Part shown: piece by piece, positions 34,976-47,259 of the stretch
Numbering within the stretch: the stretch's first letter is position 1
How the letters are laid out: each line of letters begins with the position of its first letter
Source of the DNA: Rhyzopertha dominica
Taxonomy: Eukaryota; Arthropoda; Insecta; Coleoptera; Bostrichidae
Length of the DNA: 64,000 bases
Assembly: GCA_025024175.1 (NCBI GenBank)
Contig: QCXZ01000137.1
Span: 62,584,911 to 62,648,910 of the forward strand
Direction: 5' to 3'
Position numbers and translations under genes: made by a program
The notes under the pieces: generated by a model
Databases searched by the model: none
Seen by the model: only the letters and a program-made list of their open reading frames with translations
What the model was told of the DNA's origin: nothing

Positions 34976-36847
34976 ATATCGTAGCCCGCACATTAAGTTT
35001 TTTTGGTCTCTGTGTGTATATTTCTATCGCTCAAGTACCTGTAGTCTGGTCTAAAAAGAAGCAAGTTAGTTAAGTTTTCACAGAACTAAAGTTGAATATC
35101 AAAACTATTTTCATTTAATTAATGCGTCAAATGAATTTTGACAGGATAAACCTTGAAATTTTGGAAACTCTTGAAGACTAGTTATATGTTGACTTTAAAA
35201 ATTTGTGATATATTTCCAACAGATTGCGTGTTTCCATGGAGCATAATGACTCAAAACGACAACAACCAAATAGCTTCATTAGCCACAACTCGGGCGGGTT
35301 TATGTTTCCCATATTACAAGACTTATTTGTGATAAACAGGTTTATATGGATGTAATTTAACAAGACCCTAGCAGAATCATTATCTTTGTAAAATAAACTC
35401 CCAATTTCGTATGAATTGAAATAATTATATTTTTGGAAGTACGTTATAATGTTCGGTCCTGCTATTCAAACCCGTTGAAATGGTTCTACCAATTCGGATT
35501 GCTTTATTTTTTCTTGTACATTCTATTTCAAATCCAATTATTTATAGAATAATGTATTCTTCTGCTTTACACTTTATACTACTGCTTCACACTTTCGTGA
35601 TGTGAAATTGATTAATTTGGCTTTTGGTTATGAGTGATTTCACTTGAACTCTTTAGATTTCCGGATGATCCCTGAAGATCAAAGAAGATCCATACCAGCA
35701 GGTGTGGGGTATAGCCTTTAATCTCGTTTTAATAACTTTCCATCTACCTATATATGTACATATTTCGTAGAAAATGAAGCCATTTAGCAAAAATGTCGGA
35801 CAATATTTACACCAAAGATCTACTTTTATGTTCTTTAAATTTCTCTGTTTCTACTTTGTCAAGTAGGTCACGCGTATCTTTCGTGTTCTAGGGTTCGTAT
35901 TTCAGCCCACCGCGTCACATCCTACACCGACAAGGTAAGGGTTTGATTACCACAAGCCTTCGCAGAATGCATGGGCGCGCTTTGAAAGATGGCGCCATCA
36001 ATACTCCATTAGGTTCGTGTAAAAACAAACGACACTTAAGTTTTTCGCCCCGATGTTGACGGCATCTAGTTGATTTGATGAGTGCTTCAGACGTCCAGGG
36101 AAAAAATCCACCGGGTGGATCGAAAGGGTTCTCGGTGAGCGGCGTAAAAAAGGGAACGCCTCGTGCGGGAGCACTGCAGGTCCCTCCGGCTGGGATTCAG
36201 GACCGTCGCCCTCGTATTCTGCATGGGAATAAATCATTGTCAGTTGTAAATCACTTCTGAAATATAGTTGTTTCTTTCTGCGTCTACGATACTGTTTAGT
36301 CCCGTATCAGTGTAATAAAGTTGCAGCTCAAATTATGGAATTTGCGTCGTATATTTCATCCGCAGGCAGGCTCTGCTGTTTATTTATGCTGCTTAAAGCT
36401 CTGCGAACGGTGGGTAGCGATAGGCCGTCAACGGCTATTTGATTGGAACGCTCTTGATCTGTTGTGTTTGGAGCTGCTACGCAGAATGGTATGAAATTCA
36501 GTCTGAATAATGATGAGTTAGACCACTACTATCACTGCTCTAAAGAGCTGTATCATTTTTCCTATCCTGAAAGATTATCAAGAGCAGTCTTTGATTAGAA
36601 ATGATTGATACTGTTAGTTATAACTGAAAACACAACTACTTGAGTAAACTCAACTTTATTCTTCTAGGGTTACTTAACATGAAGTTCATTACTGTAGCAT
36701 AACAATAGCAAGTACACTTTTTGTTATTCCCTTATGCCCCATATGCAAATGCCAACCACTACATTATTTTGCCTTAATAAAATATAAATTATACCTACAA
36801 CTACAAATACTATATATAATACTAGTAAGTAGGTATGTACTGATATA
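34976..36847. other. Gene-free stretch with GC-richer block at 35870-36260
   Basis: Around 35870-36260 the DNA is GC-richer and open on both strands. The + frame from ATG 36078 reads SASDVQGKNPPGGSKGFSVS, a disordered-looking sequence. The - frame (36237..35998) is also open. No domain, consensus donor or start context decides between coding and non-coding. A regulatory element is an equally good explanation. The rest is AT-rich. Confidence 0.25.
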
Positions 36848-37279
36848 CAGGGTTTGTAGTTTGTTTGTATATGTATTATTTGCAATACGCGCTGTGTTGA
36901 TTTTTGAATAATTTGTGCCGCGTTTTTGTAACTGCTGCCATACTACAGTGAGCATACTGAAGGTTGCGGATCAAGTTATAGCCTTGAAATTGATGATTTT
37001 ATGTGTATGTAGCTAACGTCATTACCACTCACCTAGTACCTACAGATCCTAACTGAATTTTACCACTGAGCTGGGCTAAAAACATCTTTTAGCCTATCAC
37101 AGTACAATTTAAAAGGCTTACTGTAGTTATAACCTCACAATTACGATACATAACCTATCGACAGATGACAAGTATCTGTAGAATCAATAGTTGTGTTCAC
37201 TTTCCTGAGAGGCGGCAAATTGATTTAATTGATAATTTCCATAATTATTTGGTTGCATGAATCATTTATAGAAATCCTG
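36848..37279. mobile_element. Non-autonomous inverted-repeat transposon copy (432 bp)
   Basis: The left end is CAGGGTTTGTA and the right end ATCATTTATAGAAATCCTG, with TA on both sides (36846..36847 and 37280..37281) as target duplication. Internal landmarks shared with the 27323 copy include GTGCCGC(C/G)TTTTTG(C/T)AACTGCTGCCA, AAAAACATCTTT, CCTCACAA(A/T)TACGATACATAACCT and GAGGCGGCAAA. It is an internally deleted relative of the 725-bp copy and codes for nothing. Confidence 0.9.
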
Positions 37280-38170
37280 TATTACAAAAATTACAAATTT
37301 CAAAACTTATCATACATTAATCTATCTACAGGTTTGATTACAAGTCCTGTTATATACATATGCTCACTTTCTTTATTAAATTCTATTGGCAACAGCAACT
37401 CTTTATAACTGAATGGGTTAATTTGGTTAAGTTGTCGTTTCCAAACTTGATTTACTTCTGGAATATGTATCAGGTAAGTATTTATGTGAATGCGTTTGAA
37501 AACGACACCCTTAGTCCATTTTGAGGATTGCGATAATCCTTTGTAGTTACTACGTCATCCTTAAAGATTCCAAAAATTTGTTGCCTTTCTAATATTTTGC
37601 TTGCTTATCTTCTTATACTGCCACAAGTTTTTTTTACATCTCTATAAGCTTCCAGAGGTTGCAACAAAAATTGTGTGTATAATTTCCGTCCAAACATTAA
37701 TACTGTAGGACTTTTTTTGTAGTGCAATGATTAATTAATCAAATTATTTAAATAAAAAGTTATTTAACGTTTTATTCAAATCATGCTCTTTGCCTTTACC
37801 CGAAGCATTTTATACATTTTAGGTCAAAAAATTTGTAATTTCTTCAGAACGAAAATTTTTGGCATTGTCAGTAACCGTTGTCCTTCAAACTCAATTTACC
37901 TATGTTAAAGCTGTATTTAAAAGGAAAGCATTTATCAGTTACGAAAACGCATCCAAAATGATTTAGAAATTTAGCAGTTTTTGCTAGTAGAACATATCCG
38001 TTCTATATCCTTGGGCCACCAGACATAAGACCTAGCAAAGTTTTTCATTTTTATATTATGTGAAAGATGAAGTTGATTGAGCATCTCAACTCTTAACACA
38101 TGAGGTATTATTGTTGGATCATTTCGCAATAAGCACTCTGACTCTATCGAAAGTTATAGCATAATCTCAA
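37280..38170. other. Gene-free AT-rich stretch
   Basis: No open frame, RNA gene or repeat family was recognised between the inverted-repeat transposon and the gag-like relic. Confidence 0.4.
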
Positions 38171-38177
38171 AAAAAAC

Positions 38178-39054
38178 TCAAAATGCTTTTCTGTTCTGGC
38201 ATTCTGCTAATTTAACCTTTTCAAAATTAACGGGGAATTCACCATTTCTCCTAAAACAATGATAAATCTGTATCAACATTTTCCCAGTAATTGGAGATCG
38301 AGTTAAATAATCAGCACGATTTTCCTTTTTTCCGCAACGCGCAACGGCGGCACCAATTTGCTGAGAATTGTGGTCTACCTTTGCTCGGATTAAAAATTGT
38401 CGATAAAGGTTTATGTTAAATTTGCATAAACCAAAGTTTATACTGATTATAAACACTCTCAATAGGCGCATTTTTCCCGACAATGGTCTTTCCTGTTGCA
38501 TATCCAACATTTTTCCGTATCTGTCAGACGAATGGAATGATGTGCATTGTTGAGCCATTTTTCCCTGCATCGTCGGATACTAGTATCGCACCAGCAAATT
38601 TGATATTCGGTTCCGTCTTCACTAACATCTGTTCTGAACAAAATTGCTATGTTCCTGATTTTACAACAGCAATTTTTACCAGGTCCTTGAATGAAACTAA
38701 CTTCTTTTCGTCGATCTTGCATAGAACCCTTGGTGTGCGTTACTATGAAAGCGTCTCTTAGTACCATCTCTAACCATTCGCTTATACGACCTTTATACGA
38801 AGTTTTCCAATATGGCTTTAGGCATGTTCTCCCGCACTTGTTTTCACTCTTCGAAATTTGATAATGAAATTTCGAGATGTTTTCTTCTCCACTGTGATGT
38901 AGTCGGTTAATTCACAATTAAAAACACCGCCATTTAACACCCCAGTTAAGTTAGATAAAATGGCAGAGCTAAAAAATGTAAAGTTTATAGTAGCTGATGC
39001 TATCACATTGAAATTGAGCGCGGAATATGGATAGCAGCTTCTAAAAGATACCAC
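38178..39054 (-). pseudogene. Broken protein-coding relic with a retroelement-type CCHC zinc knuckle
   Basis: Three - strand blocks in shifting frames look like one decayed gene: 39054..38818 (with NCELTDYITVEKKTSRNFII and FRRVKTSAGEHA), 38767..38459 and 38570..38178. The middle block ends with CWICNRKDHCREKC (38509..38468), which matches C-X2-C-X4-H-X4-C, the zinc knuckle of retrotransposon Gag proteins and of some zinc-binding host proteins. I do not recognise the larger protein. Retroelement origin is an inference from the knuckle and from the Ty3/Gypsy remnant 1 kb to the right, which lies on the opposite strand. Confidence 0.45.
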
Positions 39055-39990
39055 TAATATACTCGTTACCTTTAGTTAAGCTTCCCAAATGCTATACTGT
39101 TTTATTCTTTGATGGGTTACATTTTGCTCTTAGTTCATCTAAATACCGCGAAGTTCAATATTTAACTCAAAACGTAAGAGTTTTATCATTTCAAAACACA
39201 CTTGGCACTAATTCAAGGCGGCTATTCTGCTCGCGTTTATTCCAAAATATACGGGACGAGTTTCCAAATGCGACCCGGCGTATATGAACAAAGTTGCACT
39301 CTTAGTGGCAAAGCTGGCCGCCTTTATGGCAGAAGCTGGGCGCTAAATGTCGCTGACAATATCCATTCAGTGGACGACCAGCAACCGCACAAACCTCTAG
39401 CCGAGAAATATGGCTCTTATGCTTAGATTCACTTTGCGTCCCGTACTAAATGCTAAATACGCGAGGTATTATTGCGCTAATCTGCGACACAGGCGGGAAG
39501 ACAGGCCAAAACCTATTAAAACTAAGTAGCTTCAGCGGTTTCAGGTAATTATAAACTGTACTTTGACCAATGTGGAAGGCAGGAATTACATTTAAGACAT
39601 AAAAATGTGTGCTACTAGAAAGTGTGATGTAACTGTTTTCTGTATTACCTAAACAGCTCTTCATTTAAGCTAATGATATTTGCTTCATCTTGCAATGTTG
39701 TCTTGTCTTGATAAAGAGTTGTGGTCTTCTGTTGTATGACTTATAATTGCGTTTAACGATGGTCTTGCTGAATTAGATTGAGTTCAAACTAGCGAGTCAG
39801 CTTTCGTGGCCCGATCAAAGTTTTTGAAACATCCCGGGCAAACATGGACAAGATCTTTCATGAAAAAAATCACAAGTTCTTGTTCTTGTTCTACAACTTA
39901 TGTTGGTTAAAACAGAACTAGGAGTCAATCCGGTGGCCGTGACTTCTGGAAGATGTCATTTACGTCATCAGGCTATTTCATGATCGGAGC
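39055..39990. other. Stretch between the gag-like relic and the Gypsy remnant
   Basis: A + strand frame at 39202..39426 and a - strand frame at 39664..39446 are short and show no known domain. Nothing else was recognised. Confidence 0.3.
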
Positions 39991-41210
39991 ATGCTTCTTT
40001 TTCAATTTCATCATAGGATGCTTCCGGCAACGCGCCGGCGAAGTGCAAGCGTTGTGGCAGAACCAATCATTTCACTTGGCTGTATTTTTGATATACCCGT
40101 AGCCGTAAGTTTGACATGGACACATCTATCTTCAATATGTGGTAGAGGAGGTAGTTCACTTTGAGTTAAAATGAATGTGACAAACAATCATCATTCAAAG
40201 AAATTTTGTTTCACTCATTGCATTTCGTAAGGCCATCGCGAGATGACTACCGAGTTTGACTAAATGATTGAGCTATCAGAAATTTAGGTCTCTCTACTTA
40301 CAGACCGAATCAACCTAAGTGTTAAATCGCAAAGCCATCGCTAGATGATTCATTAAAGATGTTTTGCAAATGGCCATCAGACGTGTCTGTGTCAAACATT
40401 CGGGCGATATTTGTAGAGCAGCATACAATGATAATCAAATTAAGCACCATATCAGCTATATCAGGTGTTAGCACTTTAGCTTTCTCGGAAGATTTTTGGC
40501 GAGATAACTTTTCTGATTATCTATTGAGTGGTGCGCAGCATGAATGTTTATGATGGTAAAAAAATAATGCCTTTGGGAGTACATAAGTAAAACATAACGT
40601 TACAAAAACATTACCTTACTATCAGAAATGGTAGTCCACTTATTTTATAATAATAAATAACTCAAATTAGTTACATTGAATGTAGTAGTATTATTTAATA
40701 ATCTGAAAAACATGACAAAATTAGTTAAGTAAATTTAATTTGGGCACTCCTACGCATAGACTAAAAACATGATAATGTAACTCCTAACATTTTGCGAGCG
40801 ATATTTTGTCTTTGCATGGTTAGAGAGTTAGATAAATTGGTTAAATAAAATTGGTTGAAACCAGTTAATTACTCTCTTTCAGCCGTGCAAATCAAACCGG
40901 TTATGAATAAATTTGGTACAGTTGGAATTTGTGGTAATTTTAAGGCCACCATAAATCTCGAATTGGCCATAGATCGTTTTCCATTACCACGAATTGAAGA
41001 AGTACTTTCAAGTTTGCAAGGTGGCACGATTTTTACTAAATTAAATTTAGCTCAAGCGTACATGTAAATCTGCCTCTATGGGGAATTAAAAAAACTGGTA
41101 ATCATTGCTACTCATAAAAGGATCCTTAAGTACCAGTCTGATGTCTGTCACACTCATATCTCGGGAACAGCTCAACGCATCGGTTCATTGATGGCTCTTT
41201 GGGTAGATAT
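39990..41210 (+). pseudogene. Ty3/Gypsy retrotransposon remnant: zinc knuckle and start of RT
   Basis: A degraded gag knuckle, CKRCGRTNHFTWLY, lies at 40044..40085; its last cysteine is replaced by tyrosine. About 770 bp further right, 40855..41067 reads as the first part of a Ty3/Gypsy reverse transcriptase: GTVGICGNFKATINLELAID, then RFPLPRIEEVLSSLQGG, then IFTKLNLAQAYM. The family reads FTKLDLSQAYQQ, so the catalytic aspartate of the LDLSQAY motif is asparagine here. After a stop (a CAA-to-TAA-like change at 41065) the same frame goes on with KKLVIIATHKRILKYQ, which matches the THKGLF/Y region. Similarity fades by about 41210. No LTRs were seen, and the space between knuckle and RT is too decayed to show a protease. 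Confidence 0.8.
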
Positions 41211-42339
41211 TGAAGTTGCTTTCCATAAGAAATGTATCGTATATACTTAAAAAATGAAATTGCTATACCTACCGATTCCAGTTCTAGTCTTTCTAAAAGC
41301 AGCAGTGTCTTGTAAGCAGTCTAGCAACTGTTCTTAGTTAAAGCTTGGTGAATTGCAGCAATTCTATAACTTTCATTTTTTCAAATGAAAGTCATACGGA
41401 TATCTAGTGTTAGTCCCAGGTATTCGACCTAACTCTTTAGTAGCACATCATGTCTCTAGAATTCGAGACCCTTTATCCGTTGAAAGTTTCTTCTCGTGGT
41501 TAGCGTTTCACTGATATTTTTCTAGGATTGACTGCTAGTCCTTTCCTTGCTGTGCAAGATGCAACATGGTTTCTTGTTGGTCTAAACGTTCAGTTTGATT
41601 AGGTATGTATACACTTTCGTCAGCAAAATTCTTCTCGTCGTTGTGAAAACAAAAACACCAATAATAGTATCTCCAATATTTTTATTTCCAACGACAGCCC
41701 TTTGCGGAAGTACTTAGCGAACGACGATGTTATTACCGTAATTTATCGGCAGTTACGAACGGTTCTGGGGGCAACAAACATGATTTACGGTTTGCGAATG
41801 CATAAAAATGATCAAATTTACGATGCCAAAAAATAGGAAAACCAAAATAATAGTAAACGTTTATTACGGTGAATATATATCTGTGTGGAACTACAAAGCT
41901 GTGTAGTTATTTGAAATGCGGTTTGCGTTGTTTATTGTTCAATTAGATTTATGTGTATAATTAAAAAAGCATTTTCCAGTTTGCCGGATTCGTTGTTGAG
42001 CATTGAACGGAAATAAAAACATATAATTGCAGCGTATCCACCAAATATGTACCAACGCCGCATGAATTGAGCTTTTTCTTTATAAATGTATATTAGTTTT
42101 AGTGTCAGATTGCTGCATTAGGACAATAAATACGCAATACTCCGACCCACATATTAGTACTCACTTTGGTAATTACGGTTAAAAACCTTAATGTATAGAA
42201 AATTTATTAACTTGCGAAACGCTTACTTCCTCACGTATATCATTCCTAAATCAAGCATACTTTCTTTAACCTAAAAGAAAGAGAGAGGGATTCGCCCTCT
42301 TATAAAAATATTACCAAATCCTTAGCTCCCAAGTAGGCT
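41211..42339. other. Gene-free AT-rich stretch
   Basis: No coding region or repeat was recognised. The sequence around 41680-41830 is slightly GC-richer, without further signal. Confidence 0.35.
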
Positions 42340-42376
42340 GTGCGTAATGCGGACCTGGAACAGTCGGGGCGGCTTG

Positions 42377-42411
42377 GTTGCCATGGAGTTGAGGTACGTT
42401 TCCATGGAGAC
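42377..42411 (+). promoter_or_regulatory. Two tandem RFX X-box-like palindromes
   Basis: The second site, GTTTCCATGGAGAC (42398..42411), fits the X-box consensus RYYNYY-N(1-3)-RRNRAC at every position. The first, GTTGCCATGGAGTT (42377..42390), fits all but its last two bases. Spacing between the two starts is 21 bp, two turns of DNA. In animals RFX factors bind such sites, usually within 150 bp of the start of ciliary genes. The start codon of the downstream ORF is 31 bp from the second site. Confidence 0.5.
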
Positions 42412-42441
42412 GACTTGCAAGCCCGTGTGGAATACGGTACA

Positions 42442-42548
42442 ATGCTCGCTTTAAGACGCGTTAGCTATCGCGATTTGTTAAGTACAAGTGGTCGTTGTGA
42501 AATGTTTCGTGTGTGGAATGATTTGGAGCGTTTTTCTGATTGTGAATG
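42442..42548 (+). CDS. Candidate short first coding exon below the X-box pair
   Basis: From the first in-frame ATG (42442) the frame reads MLALRRVSYRDLLSTSGRCE and then MFRVWNDLERFSDCE. It reaches AATG|GTGAGTAAA, a good splice donor with GT at 42549..42550; without splicing it would stop at once (TGG TGA). Base composition is balanced and CpG-containing, unlike the flanks. I do not recognise the protein, and no following exon could be identified. If real, the gene lies inside the CELF intron or beyond that gene. The ORF before 42442 starts only with GTG and was not used. Confidence 0.3.
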
Positions 42549-42559
42549 GTGAGTAAATG

Positions 42560-45500
42560 CAACTTTAATGTCATACTGGTAAAATGTAGAATTAATTATT
42601 TGCTCATGATTGGGTGAGTAAGAAAAAATAAAGCTATATAGGTTATTGGACAGATCCAACGAACGGAATTTGTCGATGATAATAAAAAGTTCTGTCCTAT
42701 AAAATACTTTCTAGATATCCATACATGTTTATATAATCAACCTGATCTTGGTTGTCAGTATTCTCTAACATGTACTGTGTAAAGACATTTTTATTGTTTG
42801 CTATATATGGCCCCTGTCCTATAATTTTTCCTAAATAAATTGTAGATTTACAAATAATTCTGATTGAGACTTGTTAAATGTAAAAATGATTTGGTCGTTT
42901 ACGGAGTGATCAGACAAATCTTCGGTAAAAGGGTTTTAGATAAATAGGAGCGGATATCAAGGTTTCATTACAAATGCTTTGAGTTTGTGATTTCGCACGT
43001 AGGTTGAGAATTTAAGGTCTACAAAAAAAATCGACAATTTTATCAAAAAACTTAAGTATTGGTCTAAAACAATGCCTAGAATGTTTGATTGTTTACAAAT
43101 CGTATTCATGCAATTTTTGCCTAATTGCCTGTTTTCTAATTTTATTTGTAGAATTAGCTTATAGGATATAAAAACTGGATAGCTTTGAGCATGTTTTCCT
43201 ATAAACCATTTTTCTCGAGGTTTAAACAATATTTGTATTTTATTGATCTAAGATGCAGTTATAAATAAGTATTTTATTTATACTAGTAAATGAGACTATG
43301 ATTACGTGGTATTATTTTGCTACTTTATGTATAGTTACTTCAGTAATATTAAGTCAAAACAGCCATATTAAAATTAAAATAAAAGGGTTTGACCGTTTCA
43401 GAAATTATTGATATTTTAATTACTTATTCTCTTGGGCAACATATGACAAAAGAATAAGAAAAAAATAATAGTCATATAGTTTATTCAATCCTTTACGTTA
43501 GCAATTTTAGTAACTATCGGCTAAAATTAGATCAGTAAATATTGAATTAAGAAAAAGGGATTGTGCTTCTCGTATACCGAAAGCTTACATGAAGAGCTAA
43601 AATATACCTTTTGCGTTTACCTCTGTAGCATTAGTCCTTTCGGAAATATTCAAATTATCACCAACTGAAATTTTTCAATTTAGGCTTAATATTTATTTAA
43701 TATTGTTGGCTTTATTTTGCCTAGAAGAATATCTAAGCAGAGTATCAACAATTCCTGAAATGATCATACACTCAGTTTCTCGTTGAAAGCTTGTTAGATA
43801 ACAAAGAACAGTATATTACTTAGATTTGTTGTCAAGTAATAGCACAAATGACAAAATAATCACGCACACACAGTAATATCCTACTTCGCTAGTCACAAAC
43901 TTAAGAGGTACTTACAGTAGTTACATCAACATCTGATGAATACCTTTCAATAATAATAAGATACTAAAGCATCCTAAACACCAAAGAAAAACAATGAAAA
44001 TGGGGTTTCGTTTGTGATTAACGCGTGACCTTTATTATATAGTATAAGTTAACTTCATTTATTATAGATATAAAAAATCGAAAAGAACAAATCGGGTTTC
44101 TCAAAAACTATGTGCCTTGGTTACTAGATTTCAAATATATCTCATTTTATCATAAAGCTGTCACATATGGTAAAATTATTATCTATATGATTGCAACTAG
44201 TTAAAGAAATTGCAAAAGATGTTGTCTTAAATATTATTGTGGGATATTTGAAATTGATTTTGNTACTTAAACACCACTTTAAAGGTTTGGGACCTCAATC
44301 CCTTCCAGAGTTGCTGCAGTAATAAGATAAAAATGTTTAAACAAAATGTATACATAAATAAATGAAGATTCTAACCGAGGTGATCAAACATTCAAAATGT
44401 CCAGGTTCTGTGCACAAACGATTTTTGATACTAAGAAGTATTACAGCACATATGAAATCCATATGTTCTATATTGTGTGCTCTGGTTACGTCAATATTAG
44501 TTAGCTTTGTTCTACTACTGTACTACTTCAATACAATATAATTACTTTTCTGTTTTTTAAATTTCAAACAAATCCAATTCTGCAGAGATATATTTTAGTC
44601 CAGGATGTTAAGCGTGCTAAATTTTATTCGAGTCAATTTTTTCAATGCATACAGTATCCAAAATTTACGTTATTGGTGAATATAGTTTGCATAGGTAAAT
44701 AGCGTTTGTTAGAGAGATATAGAGGTAAATTTTTGTTGGTAGTGCTTCGATCTGATTCAGTATATAATAACATCGATCCACAATGCTTGATGGACTTTTC
44801 TGTTTTAGGTTACAAAACAATAAAGAGATTGTTTAGCGCAAGATCGACGTTATTATTGCAGCTAACGTTTATATGGCAGACTAGAGTTTTTACATCCATG
44901 GGTCTTCTTACGAGAGTTATGTTTTCCTCCTACTGAGATAGTTTAACGTTTAACAACTAGTTCTCTCCTACACAATCAATGCATCTTTGCATTCGTCAAA
45001 GCAAAATTAAAAACATTTTCAGCTATCTTCCTTGGTTCATTTACTTTGTCTTCAAATGCTTCAATCATTTCTTATACTAAAGGATATTGGTCCGTGGATA
45101 TAAAAAGAAGTCGAAAGAAACCAACTTTGGGCTGTATGGCGAATGTGGCTGTTCAAGTAGGTACTCATCTATTTGAACAGTTAGCCTTACGGATAATTAA
45201 ATCTGAATGTAAAATGGTGTCAGTTGCATTTACCCCAAAAAGTAGCTTATTAACGTTCCTTGTTCATTTCCCCGATTTGTGATGTAAACGACCACTCGTG
45301 GTCAAGTAAAGAGGCTCAGCGTCGTATTAACAAAGGTACGTGTAAAAAAAGTATTAACCCACGTCAGACGGAGGTATTCAACTATACACACCGTCTTCAC
45401 ATGTGCCTCCTGGGTAATAAGGTAGGCAAGCACCGAGTGATTAGTCATATAACGTCGAGGGATCAAATATTTACCCGCAATCCCACTGCATACGCAGACA

Positions 45501-46396
45501 GCTCTAATTCGAGATAACAAACACGACACGAATTTTCCGGGTCAGAAAAATGGAAACGCCGACGAGCTTTCTGGTCCAGCGAAATTAATTTTATATAGCC
45601 TTCGTCAGTCCGTTGAAGTCAGGTCAGAGGGGGACGGAAGAAAGGGCAAGTTATAGCTGTTTTCAGGGGGATTAACGTTTCACTTTATGGCGGGCTTAGA
45701 GGCCAGTTTGATATAAAGCCGAGGTGACGGGGAAATGGGAATGTATTCTGCTCAGATGTTACCTGTGCCTGGGCGACCATTTCGAGCTGGGGAATTTGTT
45801 ATCCTTTTGTTGTCGCAACGTCATTTGCATACCGCGCGAGAAGGGCAAAATTTAATGTTGCTTTATTTATCACGTTTTTGTGTTTAAGCGTTGCGAAAAG
45901 ACTTTAAGCTCTACTGCCGCGTCCTAAAAAATTACGTTCCTAACGAATATAAATATGGAGTCGTAACTCAAGCTACTTGTCACATCATTCCAATCTTTTT
46001 GCAGGGAGTCGGGGTTCACTTCGGCAGCTCAGTATAAATTCTTGATGTTCCCCATGCTAGTCAGGCCATTTGCTAATCATATTTGTATATTTGCTTTCCA
46101 TGTTAAAAACTTCTTACAAAATTTTATTCATGTTTAATCCATGTTTGTTTGACCAACGTAGTCGGCCTTGAAGGTATTTTTCATCAGCTCTCCAAGGAAG
46201 CTACCTCTTCGAATGTTCCATCTTCTTTTGTGNCCTTTACTTTGTTTTGCCGAGAACATCAATACAATAATATCGATGGGGAGCTTGCAATATCTCCAAT
46301 TACGTACGTAAGTGTTCGGGAAATAATATTGGTATAGTTGAAGTTTTCAACCCCTTCATGTTAGATGTTATTGTAACAAACATTACCGTTTTTAAA
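42560..46396. other. Gene-free stretch; possible regulatory block at 45260-46010
   Basis: From 42560 to 45030 the DNA is AT-rich with nothing recognised. From about 45260 to 46010 it is GC-richer, with open frames on both strands and no domain; this pattern, with A/T-rich homeodomain-type cores such as CGAAATTAATTTTA (45578), suggests an intronic enhancer, not an exon. One N lies at 44263 and one at 46233. Confidence 0.3.
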
Positions 46397-46398
46397 TA

Positions 46399-46753
46399 CA
46401 GGGCTTCTATAAATAATTCATGCAACGCGGGCGGCGTTGATTTCTTAATCCTTTGTGCCGCCTTTTTGTAATTGCTGCCAAGCTACAATATGCACGGCGA
46501 TACTACTCGAAGGTTGCAGATCAATGTCACACCACAGCTTCGAAATCTGCAAACTTAAACTTAATTATTCCACAAAACACTACAGAATATGTTGAAAATA
46601 CACACTCCCAGACGTTTTCTCACGTTAAAATATATCAAATAGTTCAAAAATAGACAGATGACACGTATACGTCACTTTCCTGAGATGAGAAATTGATTTA
46701 ATTGATAATTTCCATAAGCGCCCTGGATGCATGAATAATTTGTAGAAACCCTG
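46399..46753. mobile_element. Non-autonomous inverted-repeat transposon copy (355 bp)
   Basis: Ends are CAGGGCTTCTATAAATAATT and AATAATTTGTAGAAACCCTG, with TA on both sides (46397..46398 and 46754..46755). Inner landmarks CATGCAACGCGGGCGGCGTTGA and GTGCCGCCTTTTTGTAA match the 27323 copy nearly base for base. CACACTCCCA(G/C)(A/G)CGTTT, GTTAAAATATATCAAAT and ATTGATAATTTCCATAAGCGCCC match its other half. The middle of the long copy is missing, so this is an internal deletion form. Confidence 0.92.
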
Positions 46754-46924
46754 TATTTCATGAATTATGAAAGTTACTTTTTATGGGAGGTAGGAGATAT
46801 TACTAGTTAAGATATATTCATTTATCTTTCTTACGCAATGATACAGCTGTTTTCATTACTTCATTACCAAAAGTACAAAATAAATTCTTACCTGAATTGT
46901 TTCTTTTGTGGAACTCCTCTTAGT

Positions 46925-47245
46925 ATATGGCTTTATAGGTTTTTGCGGGACTCGATTCCAAATGATAACTCATTTGTTTGTTTATCTGCTACGTTTCGGC
47001 CCTTCTTGTTGGGTCTTCCTCAGGCGTGTTGTTTTTATTTTTTGTCTTAACCGTTCATGTGGCCTGCACACTTTCATGAATGATGCCAAGATGATAGAGT
47101 GTGCAGGCCACATGAACGGTTAAGACAAAAAATACAAACAACACGCCTGAGGAAGGCCCAACAAGGAGGGCCGAAACGTAGTAGATAAACAAACAAATGA
47201 GTTATCATTTGGAACCGAGTCCCGCAAAAACCTACAAAGCCATAT
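46925..47245. repeat. Fold-back pair of Penelope-type tails (148-bp arms)
   Basis: Left arm 46925..47073 and right arm 47098..47245 are near-perfect inverted copies separated by about 24 bp. The right arm in + orientation holds CGCCTGAGGAAGGCCCAACA followed by a GGGCCGAAACGTAG block. This is a hairpin plus CGAAACGT of the same layout as the tails of the Penelope-like copies at 1.5 and 2.9 kb. The open frames at 46908..47123 (+) and 47268..47074 (-) encode the same peptide on opposite strands simply because the DNA is palindromic, and they are not genes. Confidence 0.85.
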
Positions 47246-47259
47246 ATTCTCACTTTTAA

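Noticed and set aside
46200..46255. CxFTLFCRE-like reading as the missing CELF exon 2
   Set aside because: Similarity to CAFLTYCERE is limited to a few residues, there is an N in the middle, and no acceptor or donor fits the required phase.
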